Below are positions 16,384 through 24,457 of a stretch of 64,000 nucleotides of DNA, in pieces (the stretch's first letter is position 1; each line of letters opens with the position of its first letter). Origin of the DNA: a virus; IMG/VR virus record IMGVR_UViG_3300026484_000308, positions 1 to 64,000 of that record; one strand, given 5' to 3'. The notes beneath the pieces are model-generated. The model did not search any database, was not told where the DNA came from, and was given only the letters and a program-made list of their open reading frames with translations. Made by a program: the position numbers and the translations under genes.

Positions 16384-17289
16384 ATGTATTCATATGAAAA
16401 TATTATATCAAAATTTATCGATAAACATGGAAATAAATACGATTATTCTTATGTAGATTATAATAATATGAAGACAAAAATAAAAATTATTTGTCCAATA
16501 CATGGTGAATTTTTACAAACCCCAACCGAACATATTAAAGGTGGTTGTAAAAGATGTCATTCGACAAGATTAACAACCTCGGAAGTTAAGGCAAGATTTA
16601 TTTCTAAACATGGTGATAAATATAATTATTCTCATGTTATTTATATTAAAAATGATAAAGCTGTAAAAATTTTTTGTAATACGTGTAATCAATTTTTTTT
16701 TCAAAAACCAATTATCCATTGGTCTGGTGGTGGTTGCACTAAATGTTCTTATAAAAAAAAGAGAATTTCTTGGAAAAAAGATATTAAATTTTTTCAAAAA
16801 AAATTTAATAATAAATACTGTTATAAATATAATCCCGAAATTGATAAAAAAATATATATTTTTTGTCCGTCTCATGGTTGGTTTACAAGTTTAATAGGTA
16901 ATCATCGTAAAGGTATTGGATGCCCTAAATGCTCCAATACAAGAACTCTTAGTAAAGGAGCCACTAAAATAAAAAAATTTTTAGAATCTAATCAAATAAG
17001 TTTTGAATTAGAAAAAAGATTTCCAGATTGCCAAAATGATAAAACATCATATTCTTTACCATTCGATTTTTATTTATCTGATAAAAATATTTTAATAGAA
17101 TTTGATGGAGAATTACATTATAAAAATATATCCTTTTTTGGAGGAAAAGAAGAGTTAAAAAAAATCCAAGATCGTGATAAAATAAAAACGGATTATTGCA
17201 AAATAAACCATATTAAACTTATTCGAATTCCTTATTGGAATTTTGATAAAATAGAAAAAATATTAAAAGGAGAAATATGTCAAATTTAA
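16384..17289 (+). CDS. Homing endonuclease-like, DUF723-type repeats plus Vsr-like nuclease
   Basis: It has the same plan as the gene at 10762. Three zinc-binding repeats (first one SKFIDKHGNKYDYSYVDY, CPIHGEFLQTPTEH, CKRC) precede a Vsr-like nuclease core, PFDFYLSDKNILIEFDGELHY, then QDRDKIKTDYC and LIRIPYWNF. The second repeat is more diverged. It lies between the topoisomerase subunit genes, a common target for homing nucleases in T4-like phages. Its end overlaps the start of the medium subunit gene by 13 bases, so it may influence expression of that subunit. Confidence 0.8.
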   Translation: MYSYENIISKFIDKHGNKYDYSYVDYNNMKTKIKIICPIHGEFLQTPTEHIKGGCKRCHSTRLTTSEVKARFISKHGDKYNYSHVIYIKNDKAVKIFCNTCNQFFFQKPIIHWSGGGCTKCSYKKKRISWKKDIKFFQKKFNNKYCYKYNPEIDKKIYIFCPSHGWFTSLIGNHRKGIGCPKCSNTRTLSKGATKIKKFLESNQISFELEKRFPDCQNDKTSYSLPFDFYLSDKNILIEFDGELHYKNISFFGGKEELKKIQDRDKIKTDYCKINHIKLIRIPYWNFDKIEKILKGEICQI

Positions 17290-18674
17290 AAATGAAAGTA
17301 TTTTTAGATGAGGCTGTAGCAACGTATGCAGTGTATAAGGTAGTCCAACAGATTCCAGGATTTATAGATACTTTATCTCAAACACAAAGAAAAATATTGT
17401 ATGTTATGAGTGAGGTCCCAAGTAAAAAAGTAAAAACGGCAGAAACCTTTACTATGATTTACAATAAGACTAAATACCGACATGGTGATGTTTCCGTATA
17501 CACTACTGCCGAAAATTTAGCAGCTGATTATAATAATGGAATTTCCTTATTAAAACCAGAAGGTACTTTTGGTTCACGAACTGTTAAGAAAGCTTCCAGT
17601 CCAAGATATACCAGTGTTGTTTTTGGACAAAGTTCTCAAAGTATCTTTAATAAAAGAGATTATCCATTAATGGAAAAACAATATACCGAAGGTAAGCGAA
17701 TTGAACCATATAATATGTTACCTATTGTACCACTTGGTTTAATTAATGGTGCTGATGGTATTGGTCTTGGTTTTAGCTGTAAAATATTCCAACGTAATCC
17801 AAATCAAATTATCGATATCATTATTGATATTTTATCTGGTAAACGTAAAAATATTCCAGCTAGTATAAAACCAGATTTTCCATTTTTTAATGGAAGTATT
17901 GAAAAGGGAGAAGGTAATTCCCAATTTGTAATGACAGGAGTTTTTAAAAAACTTCCAAGAAATACAATTGAAATTACAGAATTACCTATTTCTATGGATA
18001 GAGAGAAATATATAAAATTTCTTGATACTTTACGGGACGCGAAAAAGATTAAATCTTTTACAGATGAATGTAAAAAGAATACTTTTTACTTTAAAGTAAA
18101 AGTAGATCCAGAAATTTATAATTTAAACGATTCTAAATTAATAGATTTATTTAAATTAAAAGAAACGATATCTGATTCAATTACTTTATTACATAGAGAA
18201 GATTCTAGATATAATATTCTTACTTTTAATTCAGTATCTGAATTTCTAAAAGCTTGGATTATTGAAAGATTTAAATACTATAATCTTAGAAAAGAGCATG
18301 AGTTAAGACATGCTGAAAATAGATTATTATTAGCTAATGAAAAGATTAGATTTATCTATTGTATTTTAGATGGAAAAATTATTGTAAATAGAAGATCTAA
18401 AGCTGATATAGAAAAGCAGATTATAGATAATGGTTTTAAACCTATGTCCAATGATTCACAAAGTTCAGAAGAAGATAAAAGTTTCAAATACTTATTAAAT
18501 ATGCCTATTTATAACTTAAGTCTAGAACAGATAGAAATTCTTAAAAAACAGAAAGATGATATTGAAAAAGAGATTAGTGAATTTAGTTCTTTATCTCCAG
18601 CCAATATTTGGATAGATGAATTAAAGGCTCTTAAAAAAATTATTTCTAAAGAGCAGCGTTCAAAAGAACTTTAA
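17277..18674 (+). CDS. DNA topoisomerase II medium subunit (gp52-like)
   Basis: This is the DNA-cleaving subunit of the phage type IIA topoisomerase, homologous to T4 gp52 and GyrA/ParC. It has the N-terminal TLSQTQRKILYVM helix, KYRHGDVSVY, the GTFGSR stretch, and the catalytic tyrosine at residue 111 in SSPRYTSV. The tower and coiled-coil region runs to residue 465, and the beta-propeller C-terminal domain of gyrase is lacking, as in T4. It starts behind AAAGGAGAAAT within the end of the homing endonuclease gene. It closes the replication block: a promoter-like box and hairpin follow. Confidence 0.92.
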   Translation: MSNLKMKVFLDEAVATYAVYKVVQQIPGFIDTLSQTQRKILYVMSEVPSKKVKTAETFTMIYNKTKYRHGDVSVYTTAENLAADYNNGISLLKPEGTFGSRTVKKASSPRYTSVVFGQSSQSIFNKRDYPLMEKQYTEGKRIEPYNMLPIVPLGLINGADGIGLGFSCKIFQRNPNQIIDIIIDILSGKRKNIPASIKPDFPFFNGSIEKGEGNSQFVMTGVFKKLPRNTIEITELPISMDREKYIKFLDTLRDAKKIKSFTDECKKNTFYFKVKVDPEIYNLNDSKLIDLFKLKETISDSITLLHREDSRYNILTFNSVSEFLKAWIIERFKYYNLRKEHELRHAENRLLLANEKIRFIYCILDGKIIVNRRSKADIEKQIIDNGFKPMSNDSQSSEEDKSFKYLLNMPIYNLSLEQIEILKKQKDDIEKEISEFSSLSPANIWIDELKALKKIISKEQRSKEL

Positions 18675-18707
18675 AATAAGATAAATATACTATAGATATC
18701 TTATAAT
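18668..18707 (+). promoter_or_regulatory. Candidate promoter with TATAGATATC box (site 1)
   Basis: The sequence has ACTTTAAAATAA at 18668, TATAGATATC at 18691-18700 and TATAAT at 18702-18707. Two other intergenic sites (39290 and 42665) show the same order, with the ACTTTAA box starting exactly 23 bases before TATAGATATC. A sigma70-like reading is CTTTAA, 16 bases, TATAGA. The left part overlaps the end of the topoisomerase gene. It would drive the 18783 gene and its neighbours. Confidence 0.55.
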
Positions 18708-18715
18708 CGAGAAGT

Positions 18716-18756
18716 AATATTAAACATCGTTAGATGTTTTAATATTGCTTTTTTTT
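18716..18756 (+). terminator. Hairpin with T-run just after the promoter box
   Basis: AATATTAAACATC (18716-18728) pairs with GATGTTTTAATATT (18733-18746) around GTTA, with one bulged T, followed by GC and a run of nine T. As an intrinsic terminator it would end transcription from the topoisomerase operon. Because it lies only 15-40 bases after the promoter box, it could also act as an attenuator or end a short RNA. Confidence 0.7.
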
Positions 18757-18782
18757 TATTTAAATAAAAAAAGGAGTTGTCG

Positions 18783-19172
18783 ATGCAACAGGAGTCCCCA
18801 AAAGTTGAGCCAAAAACTCAAAAAGAAATTTCTCAAATTTTATCAAATTTGAGAAAAAAAGCCATAAAAATGGTGATTACAGAATTAGAGTATCAACAGA
18901 GAAGAAAGGATAATAAAAAAGGAGAATTTTTTTATTGTCGAAAAGTTACTTCTTCTCCTTTTGGAAAAGGAGCCTTAAAGGATGAAATTGATCCTAAAAG
19001 AGAAATGGTTTACGTATTTGCCAAACAATACGCATTTTACTTATCTAAAGAACATGGCTTGGTAAAAATTTTAAACTTTAAAAATCAATTGCAATATGGT
19101 TTTAAGGTTTATCATAAAAATAGTAAAAAAATAAACTTTGATGAGACTAATTTAGTTCTCATTAAAAATTAA
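18783..19172 (+). CDS. Basic hypothetical protein, 129 aa
   Basis: No family recognised. The protein is lysine-rich, with a helical first half (KEISQILSNLRKKAIKMVITELEYQQ) and a probable beta second half. A TTG at 18777 is in frame but directly touches AAGGAG, so the ATG at 18783 is the more plausible start. Lysine richness suggests nucleic-acid contact, which is only inference. Confidence 0.72.
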   Translation: MQQESPKVEPKTQKEISQILSNLRKKAIKMVITELEYQQRRKDNKKGEFFYCRKVTSSPFGKGALKDEIDPKREMVYVFAKQYAFYLSKEHGLVKILNFKNQLQYGFKVYHKNSKKINFDETNLVLIKN

Positions 19173-19187
19173 ATAAAAAGGTTAATT

Positions 19188-19391
19188 ATGGATGATATGA
19201 AAGTAGATGAAGTAAGAAAATGCTTCGATACCTTAATTTGGTCAGGTGGTTCTGAAGCTTCTCCGGAAGTTATTTGGGCAGCGAATGATTTCATGAAAAT
19301 GTTTCTTAATAAAGAAGATATCTTATTGTTAGAAGAGGATAGCTCGAATTGGGAAGATTTTATTGAACAATTAAATTTATTAAGAGGTTAA
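19188..19391 (+). CDS. Small acidic hypothetical protein, 67 aa
   Basis: Acidic, with several tryptophans (LIWSGG, VIWAAND, NWEDF) and a mainly helical look. No family recognised. It is followed two bases later by the JAMM-motif gene, so the two are probably coupled. Confidence 0.72.
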   Translation: MDDMKVDEVRKCFDTLIWSGGSEASPEVIWAANDFMKMFLNKEDILLLEEDSSNWEDFIEQLNLLRG

Positions 19392-19393
19392 TT

Positions 19394-21505
19394 ATGAGTA
19401 GACGAGGAAGACGTAATAGAGCTCGTAATAAAAATAAAGAGCAGAAAACTGTAACTGGTGAAGAGTTGGGATTTCAAGGTGGTCCTAAAGAGAAGCTTAC
19501 GAAAGCTCAAAAAAAAGCATTAAAAAAACAACGCAAAAAGGAAGAAAAAATGATAAAAAAAATTGGATTTAATACACAAAATAAAAGTTGGTTTGGTGGT
19601 GGTAAATATGCAGCAGGTGGATATAAAGCAATTACAAAACCATCGGATGGAACAGATGATAAAACACTCAATATAGTTTTATTCAAACAATCATTTTTAA
19701 ATGATTTAGCTAATCAATGTGTTCCTGTCGCTGGTGGAGCGGAATTCCAAGTACATTACAGAGCATTACAAATTGTAATAGCTAAGGAAGGTATCGGAAG
19801 AATTGTATATACTATACCAACAGTATTTTTTAATTTTAATCAAACCGTAACTTCTGGATCAGTTGATTACGATTTAGTCGAAGTAGATAAAATTTCTAAA
19901 GAGTTGCAACCAGAATCAATGGAGGTTGCTAATCAAATTGCTGCTTTATTTCCAAAAGCCTTTTTCGAAGGTAATGGTTTTAATGTAAGTTTTAAAGAAG
20001 ATGAAGTTGGAAGTATTCATAGACATCCAGGGGATTTTTCGTTTAGTTCGATTGATTTGGATAACAATCCAAAACATCCTGGTGTTATTTATAGACGTGG
20101 TAATGCTGTGGATTTAGTTCAAACCGATTCGGTAATGTATATTACTGGAACCGCTGGTGCGCAACATGTTAAATTGGTTACTACTCAAACACGTGTTGTA
20201 AATGTAAGTTTATTAAATAATGGGGAAGATGGTATTGAAGGTTCTTATGATAGAGCGAAAACGGTTGCTCTTATTCTTAAAGATACCGATACAGCTGAAA
20301 CTATTCAGCAGAAAATCAGTATTAACTTTAATGCTTTCTTTACTGAAGATGAAGTTAAAGAAATCGAAACACCAGGAATTGATGCAGTTAAGGAAGATTT
20401 TCTCCCAAGATATGACAAAATTAAGGAAGATGAAATTCAAGAAGTTCTTGAAAATACTGCAAAAATTTTTAAACTATTTGCTGTAAAAGTTCCTGCTCCA
20501 ATTACAAAAGTGGATGAAAAACTTATCAAAGCGAGAGGGTATGGTAACTATGTTGGGAGTGGATACGGATATCAAGGATATGGAAATACTCGCACTGTTG
20601 GTACTGGCCGCCATTATGATCATGTCACTTGTACTTGGGTAAATGATGAAGAGGAAGAAGAAAAATATCCAAAGAAATTCAAAGTAACCGAGTTTTTAAA
20701 ATATAAAGGGTTAACTGATAAAGATACTAAAGTAACCGATATTTTAGATGATGCTGTTATTAAAGAAATGTTTTGGATGTGTGCTGGGGAAGATGAAAAA
20801 GTTACTTTTAAATTAAACGATAAATTAGTAGTTATTGAACCAGTATCTAAAGCTTCCCAACTTCTTAAAGTTGTATATTCTGGTACAACGTCATATAAAG
20901 CTAAAAGCATTTTTGAAAATAATGATATCTCGGATGAACTTAAAGCGGCTGGTTATATAGATGAGGAAGAAGATGATACTATAGAAGATGATCTTATAGA
21001 TATGAGTCTTTTGGATTATGCTGGGTTAGACGATGATTTTGATCCGACTGGAGATTTGGCAACCGAACAACCAGATAATAATCCAAAAGAGGAAGCCGCT
21101 GTAAATGGTGGTGTAAATTCCGGCCATAGTGATGTAAAAGAATTAGAAAATTCGCAAGAACTTTTAAAAATTTCTAGATTATTTGAAAATCATTCTTTAC
21201 AAATTCCAGATCGTCTTTTAAAAGATATTGGTAAAGATACTCATTGTGAGCAGATTTTTAAGAAAGCTTACCCAGGTTTTCTATACGATAACAATGGTCT
21301 TCTTAAAGTTTATGGTGGGGACGGATTTAGTGAGATATTAATGATGTTACCAACGGATACCGGTATTCTGTTTTATCCAAAAACCGACACGGATTCATTT
21401 GTATACATTGCTCCAATAGATGAAAGTGATACTCATGGTTTAGTTAATTTCTGTAACAATGCTGTACAATTTTCTAAACAGGTTCCATTATATCAAAAGG
21501 ATTAA
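19394..21505 (+). CDS. JAMM/MPN-motif protein, 703 aa
   Basis: The protein starts with a very basic, probably disordered tail (residues 1-55). Residues 90-330 look like a beta-rich domain carrying EVGSIHRHPGDFSFSSIDLD, with His209, His211, Ser218 and Asp221. That matches the JAMM metalloprotease pattern HxHP...S..D as in AMSH (HTHP...SSVDL), but the gap is one residue shorter than usual, so activity needs checking. A Gly/Tyr-rich linker (about 390-405) and acidic regions (about 530-575) follow. Residues around 430-465 (KFKVTEFLKYKG) resemble a segment of the 22561 protein. JAMM proteins typically cut isopeptide bonds to ubiquitin-like proteins, or act as scaffolds. No E1- or E2-like partner is visible in the window. 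Confidence 0.55.
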   Translation: MSRRGRRNRARNKNKEQKTVTGEELGFQGGPKEKLTKAQKKALKKQRKKEEKMIKKIGFNTQNKSWFGGGKYAAGGYKAITKPSDGTDDKTLNIVLFKQSFLNDLANQCVPVAGGAEFQVHYRALQIVIAKEGIGRIVYTIPTVFFNFNQTVTSGSVDYDLVEVDKISKELQPESMEVANQIAALFPKAFFEGNGFNVSFKEDEVGSIHRHPGDFSFSSIDLDNNPKHPGVIYRRGNAVDLVQTDSVMYITGTAGAQHVKLVTTQTRVVNVSLLNNGEDGIEGSYDRAKTVALILKDTDTAETIQQKISINFNAFFTEDEVKEIETPGIDAVKEDFLPRYDKIKEDEIQEVLENTAKIFKLFAVKVPAPITKVDEKLIKARGYGNYVGSGYGYQGYGNTRTVGTGRHYDHVTCTWVNDEEEEEKYPKKFKVTEFLKYKGLTDKDTKVTDILDDAVIKEMFWMCAGEDEKVTFKLNDKLVVIEPVSKASQLLKVVYSGTTSYKAKSIFENNDISDELKAAGYIDEEEDDTIEDDLIDMSLLDYAGLDDDFDPTGDLATEQPDNNPKEEAAVNGGVNSGHSDVKELENSQELLKISRLFENHSLQIPDRLLKDIGKDTHCEQIFKKAYPGFLYDNNGLLKVYGGDGFSEILMMLPTDTGILFYPKTDTDSFVYIAPIDESDTHGLVNFCNNAVQFSKQVPLYQKD

Positions 21506-21511
21506 AAAAAA

Positions 21512-22549
21512 ATGAATAAAATAGCTTTCATTAAAGATCCACATCTTATGTTTGGGTTTTCTAATAATATTAGAAAACCTTTATCAGGTGGTTCTGGAAA
21601 TAGTTGGGAAAGAAGTATCCGATATAAATTAGAATTTATAGCCAAAACAATGAAAGATAATGGTATAAATATTTTAATTATATCCGGAGACGTTTTTGAT
21701 CGGGCAAAGCGAAGTGATTGGTCATTTAATAAATGGTTAAAACATAAAAATATATTATTGGATATTTTTGTACACGAAGGAATTGAAATTTATTCAGTAC
21801 AAGGTAATCATGATATGTTTGATGGTAAAGCAGAATTAGACGGAACTGTTTTTGGAGAAATGGTCGAAGAAGATATTATTAAACATTTGACTACATATCC
21901 ATTAGAATTTCAAACAATAGTTGGTATTATTAAAATTCATGGAATGGATTATTCATTCACTAAAGATGAACAAAAAAGAAAATTTCACTCCATGAATGAG
22001 GATTCAAAAGATTATATTAGCATATGCGTTTCGCATACTAACATTAGTCCAAATGATGAACATTTAGTCGATTTTACCTATCAAGAATTAACCGAACAAT
22101 TTCCAAATATTGATGTTCATTTATGTGGACACTATCATTTAGGTTATGAAAGTACCCAATTAAATGAAGTTACTTTTATTAATCCTTGGAATATGACTCG
22201 GGTATCCCGAGAGTATCAAGTTCGTATGGATAACCATACCCCAGAAGTTGTATTGATAGATCTGGATAGATATAGTTCAAATAATATTGATTGGATTGAA
22301 CACGTGGAACTTCCACATTTGCCATTCCATAACGCATTTAACGAGGAGGTTATATCGGTACTAAAGGAAAATCAAAAGTTTAAATTTTTTGAGGATTCTT
22401 CTGGGGAAGTTATTAGTCTGGATGGACTTATCGATGAGGATTTAGATGATAATCAATTACTTAGTGTAATTATTAATTCAGTTCTCGGAGATAAAGATCC
22501 TAAAGAAAAACAAGCTTTATTAAATAAAGCTTTAGAATATTTAATTTAA
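21512..22549 (+). CDS. Mre11/SbcD/gp47-like nuclease
   Basis: The 345-residue protein has the metallophosphoesterase motifs of Mre11-type nucleases in order: KDPH (Asp9, His11), SGDVFDRAKRSDW, QGNHDMFDG, CVSHTNISP, and LCGHYHLGYES. It is therefore expected to be the exonuclease/endonuclease partner of a Rad50-like ATPase, as T4 gp47 is of gp46, acting in recombination-dependent replication. The candidate ATPase partner lies 14 kb downstream at 36480 rather than next door, and is itself rearranged. A C-terminal acidic tail (about residues 300-345) may be the ATPase-binding part. Confidence 0.88.
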   Translation: MNKIAFIKDPHLMFGFSNNIRKPLSGGSGNSWERSIRYKLEFIAKTMKDNGINILIISGDVFDRAKRSDWSFNKWLKHKNILLDIFVHEGIEIYSVQGNHDMFDGKAELDGTVFGEMVEEDIIKHLTTYPLEFQTIVGIIKIHGMDYSFTKDEQKRKFHSMNEDSKDYISICVSHTNISPNDEHLVDFTYQELTEQFPNIDVHLCGHYHLGYESTQLNEVTFINPWNMTRVSREYQVRMDNHTPEVVLIDLDRYSSNNIDWIEHVELPHLPFHNAFNEEVISVLKENQKFKFFEDSSGEVISLDGLIDEDLDDNQLLSVIINSVLGDKDPKEKQALLNKALEYLI

Positions 22550-22560
22550 GGAAAAAAATT

Positions 22561-23532
22561 ATGGAAAAAATTAAAAAAATTATGGAATTATTAGAAAACG
22601 ATTATGGTACTGAAGATAATGAAAAACAAGTCATTGCAAAAAAAGAAATTATTGAGAAGTTATTTCTCACTGTTAAAATGGACCCATTTAATAATATGGA
22701 CGATGCAAAAAAAGTTCTTAAAGTAATTAAGCAGTGCCAAAAAATCGCTAAAAAAAATGATTTAATGGATCAACTTGGAGATGTTTTAAAGTTTATGGAA
22801 ACGATCGTTATTGAAAAATTAGAAATTAATTTAAAGGAAAATCCAGAACCAGTATTAGATAAAGAAGAAGCTTTAGAAATCAATAATCTTCTTGATGATG
22901 TAACCAATTTGGTAAACAATTTAATGAAAGAAGTATCAAAAGATAGAGATACTGAAGAAGATAAAGACTATGAATGTGATTTAGCCGAATTACCATCTAA
23001 TGGTAAAACCGATAAACCAAGTGGAGTACGTTTATCAAAATTTATGGAAATTGCTTTTATAAAAAATGATAATGAAACTGTATCATTAACTGCTACAAAT
23101 TTACCAAGCGAAATTTCTAAAAAAGAGTTTAAAAAACTTATCAAATATAATGGACTTTGGTTAGATAAAAAAACAGTTCTTAAAGAGGGTAATCATTATA
23201 TGGGTATAAGATTATTGTATTCTAAGTTTCATACCACTATGCTTTTAGCTGATAAAAATGTAAAAGTAAAAACTGATACAGGGGTAATTAATCAAAAATT
23301 TGTGCTGGTGCAGAAAGAAACAGTTAATGGAAAAAGTAAACTTAAAATTGCTAACTTCCTTAATTATGCTGGTATGAAAGTAAAAGACGTTGTAAAAAGT
23401 AAAGATATGCGAAAATTTTTAAAAGAAGTTACTTTTGAGAATGATGTAAATTTAGTACAAGACCAATACTGTATCGATGATCAAAATAACTTTTACCGTA
23501 TTTGTATCCCATTTCAAAGAGAATCTAAATAA
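22561..23532 (+). CDS. Hypothetical protein sharing a domain with the JAMM protein, 323 aa
   Basis: The N-terminal half (residues 1-140) is helical and charged. The C-terminal half holds LKIANFLNYAGMKVKDVVKS, which resembles FKVTEFLKYKGLTDKDTKVT in the 19394 protein, with similar following context (KFLKEVTFEND compared with KEMFWMCAGED). A shared domain in two near-neighbour genes suggests partners or paralogous binding modules. Function unknown. Its last bases overlap the queC start. Confidence 0.65.
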   Translation: MEKIKKIMELLENDYGTEDNEKQVIAKKEIIEKLFLTVKMDPFNNMDDAKKVLKVIKQCQKIAKKNDLMDQLGDVLKFMETIVIEKLEINLKENPEPVLDKEEALEINNLLDDVTNLVNNLMKEVSKDRDTEEDKDYECDLAELPSNGKTDKPSGVRLSKFMEIAFIKNDNETVSLTATNLPSEISKKEFKKLIKYNGLWLDKKTVLKEGNHYMGIRLLYSKFHTTMLLADKNVKVKTDTGVINQKFVLVQKETVNGKSKLKIANFLNYAGMKVKDVVKSKDMRKFLKEVTFENDVNLVQDQYCIDDQNNFYRICIPFQRESK

Positions 23533-24275
23533 TGAAAAGTATTGCTATTATTTCTAGTAGTGGTGGTTTAGATTCAAGTACCTTAATTTATAAGGTACTG
23601 AATGAAACTAATTGGGACGTTGTTCTAGTTAGTTTTAATTATGGTCAGGTTAATAAAGTGGAGCTTATGGCCCAAGAAAAGTTATATAGTATTTTAAAAG
23701 AAAGTAAATTTTCAAATAGAATACTTATGCGAGCGAAATTAAGTATTCCACTTTTTGATGATATTGGGTTAGTAAATATGCAAGGTATTGATGATGCAGA
23801 TCATGAGTACTATACTCCAAGCAGAAATTTATTATTTGGTACTACGGTAGCTAGTTTTGGTGAAGCTATTGCTACTAAGTACGGTTATGATAATGTATTT
23901 CTTGGTATGGGTTTACATAAACATACCGAAGAAGCTTATGGTGGGAAAGGTGAAGGAGAAGTTTCTCAGTATTGGGATATTACTCCAGAATTTGCCAAAC
24001 GACTTCAAAAAGTTTTTGATCTTAATGATCAAAAACATATCGAAATTTATGCACCTTATATAAATTCTTATAAAAAGAATATTATTGAGGATGTTGTAAA
24101 ATACAAGGTACCGTATAAAAATACTTGGACTTGTTATGAGCCACAAAAGGTATTGGATAATGGAAGAGATATCTATACACCATGTCTAAATTGTGAAGCT
24201 TGTATGGAGCGGGAAATCAATGCAAAAGGAATTATTGAAGATATTAATGATTATAAAATAATTTTAGAATCGTAA
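23532..24275 (+). CDS. queC: 7-cyano-7-deazaguanine synthase (QueC)
   Basis: QueC converts 7-carboxy-7-deazaguanine to preQ0 with ammonia and ATP. The PP-loop SGGLDS is at residues 10-15. Next come SFNYGQVNKVELM, the YTPSRNLLFG block, the GMGLHKHTEEAYG region, and a C-terminal zinc cluster made of WTCYEP plus CLNCEACMER. The length (247) is slightly above the usual 220-230. It requires QueE product, and no QueE is in the window. It is the last gene before a repeat-rich spacer. Confidence 0.92.
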   Translation: MKSIAIISSSGGLDSSTLIYKVLNETNWDVVLVSFNYGQVNKVELMAQEKLYSILKESKFSNRILMRAKLSIPLFDDIGLVNMQGIDDADHEYYTPSRNLLFGTTVASFGEAIATKYGYDNVFLGMGLHKHTEEAYGGKGEGEVSQYWDITPEFAKRLQKVFDLNDQKHIEIYAPYINSYKKNIIEDVVKYKVPYKNTWTCYEPQKVLDNGRDIYTPCLNCEACMEREINAKGIIEDINDYKIILES

Positions 24276-24277
24276 AT

Positions 24278-24382
24278 AACTATCAATAGTTTAAGAACTG
24301 GTGGTGGTAGTTTAGTTATCTATATAGATAACTATTGTACTATTAATACACTCAACTATCAATAGTTAACTATTGATAGTTG
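24278..24382 (+). repeat. Cluster of AACTATYRATAGTT palindromes
   Basis: The spacer after queC holds AACTATCAATAGTT (24278-24291), the 18-bp palindrome GTTATCTATATAGATAAC (24315-24332), and two back-to-back units (24354-24367 and 24368-24381) that together make a perfect 30-bp palindrome (24353-24382). It is placed directly upstream of clpB, so it could be an operator, or the hairpins could end the queC transcript. Confidence 0.7.
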
Positions 24383-24457
24383 TTATTAAAATATGATGTG
24401 GAGGATGAAAACCTCCTAAAAAAATCAATATTAAATAAAAAAAAGAAGGAATCGAAA

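Noticed and set aside
21370-21410. KTDTDSFVY in the JAMM protein as the missing polymerase motif C
   Set aside because: It looks like YGDTDS, but the surrounding sequence has no polymerase palm or thumb character, and the glycine/tyrosine before the motif is missing. Chance similarity is more likely.
24276-24457. tRNA gene in the spacer after queC
   Set aside because: There are palindromes and a GGTGGTGGTAG stretch but no cloverleaf, T-loop or acceptor stem. No tRNA gene was found by eye in any spacer of the window.
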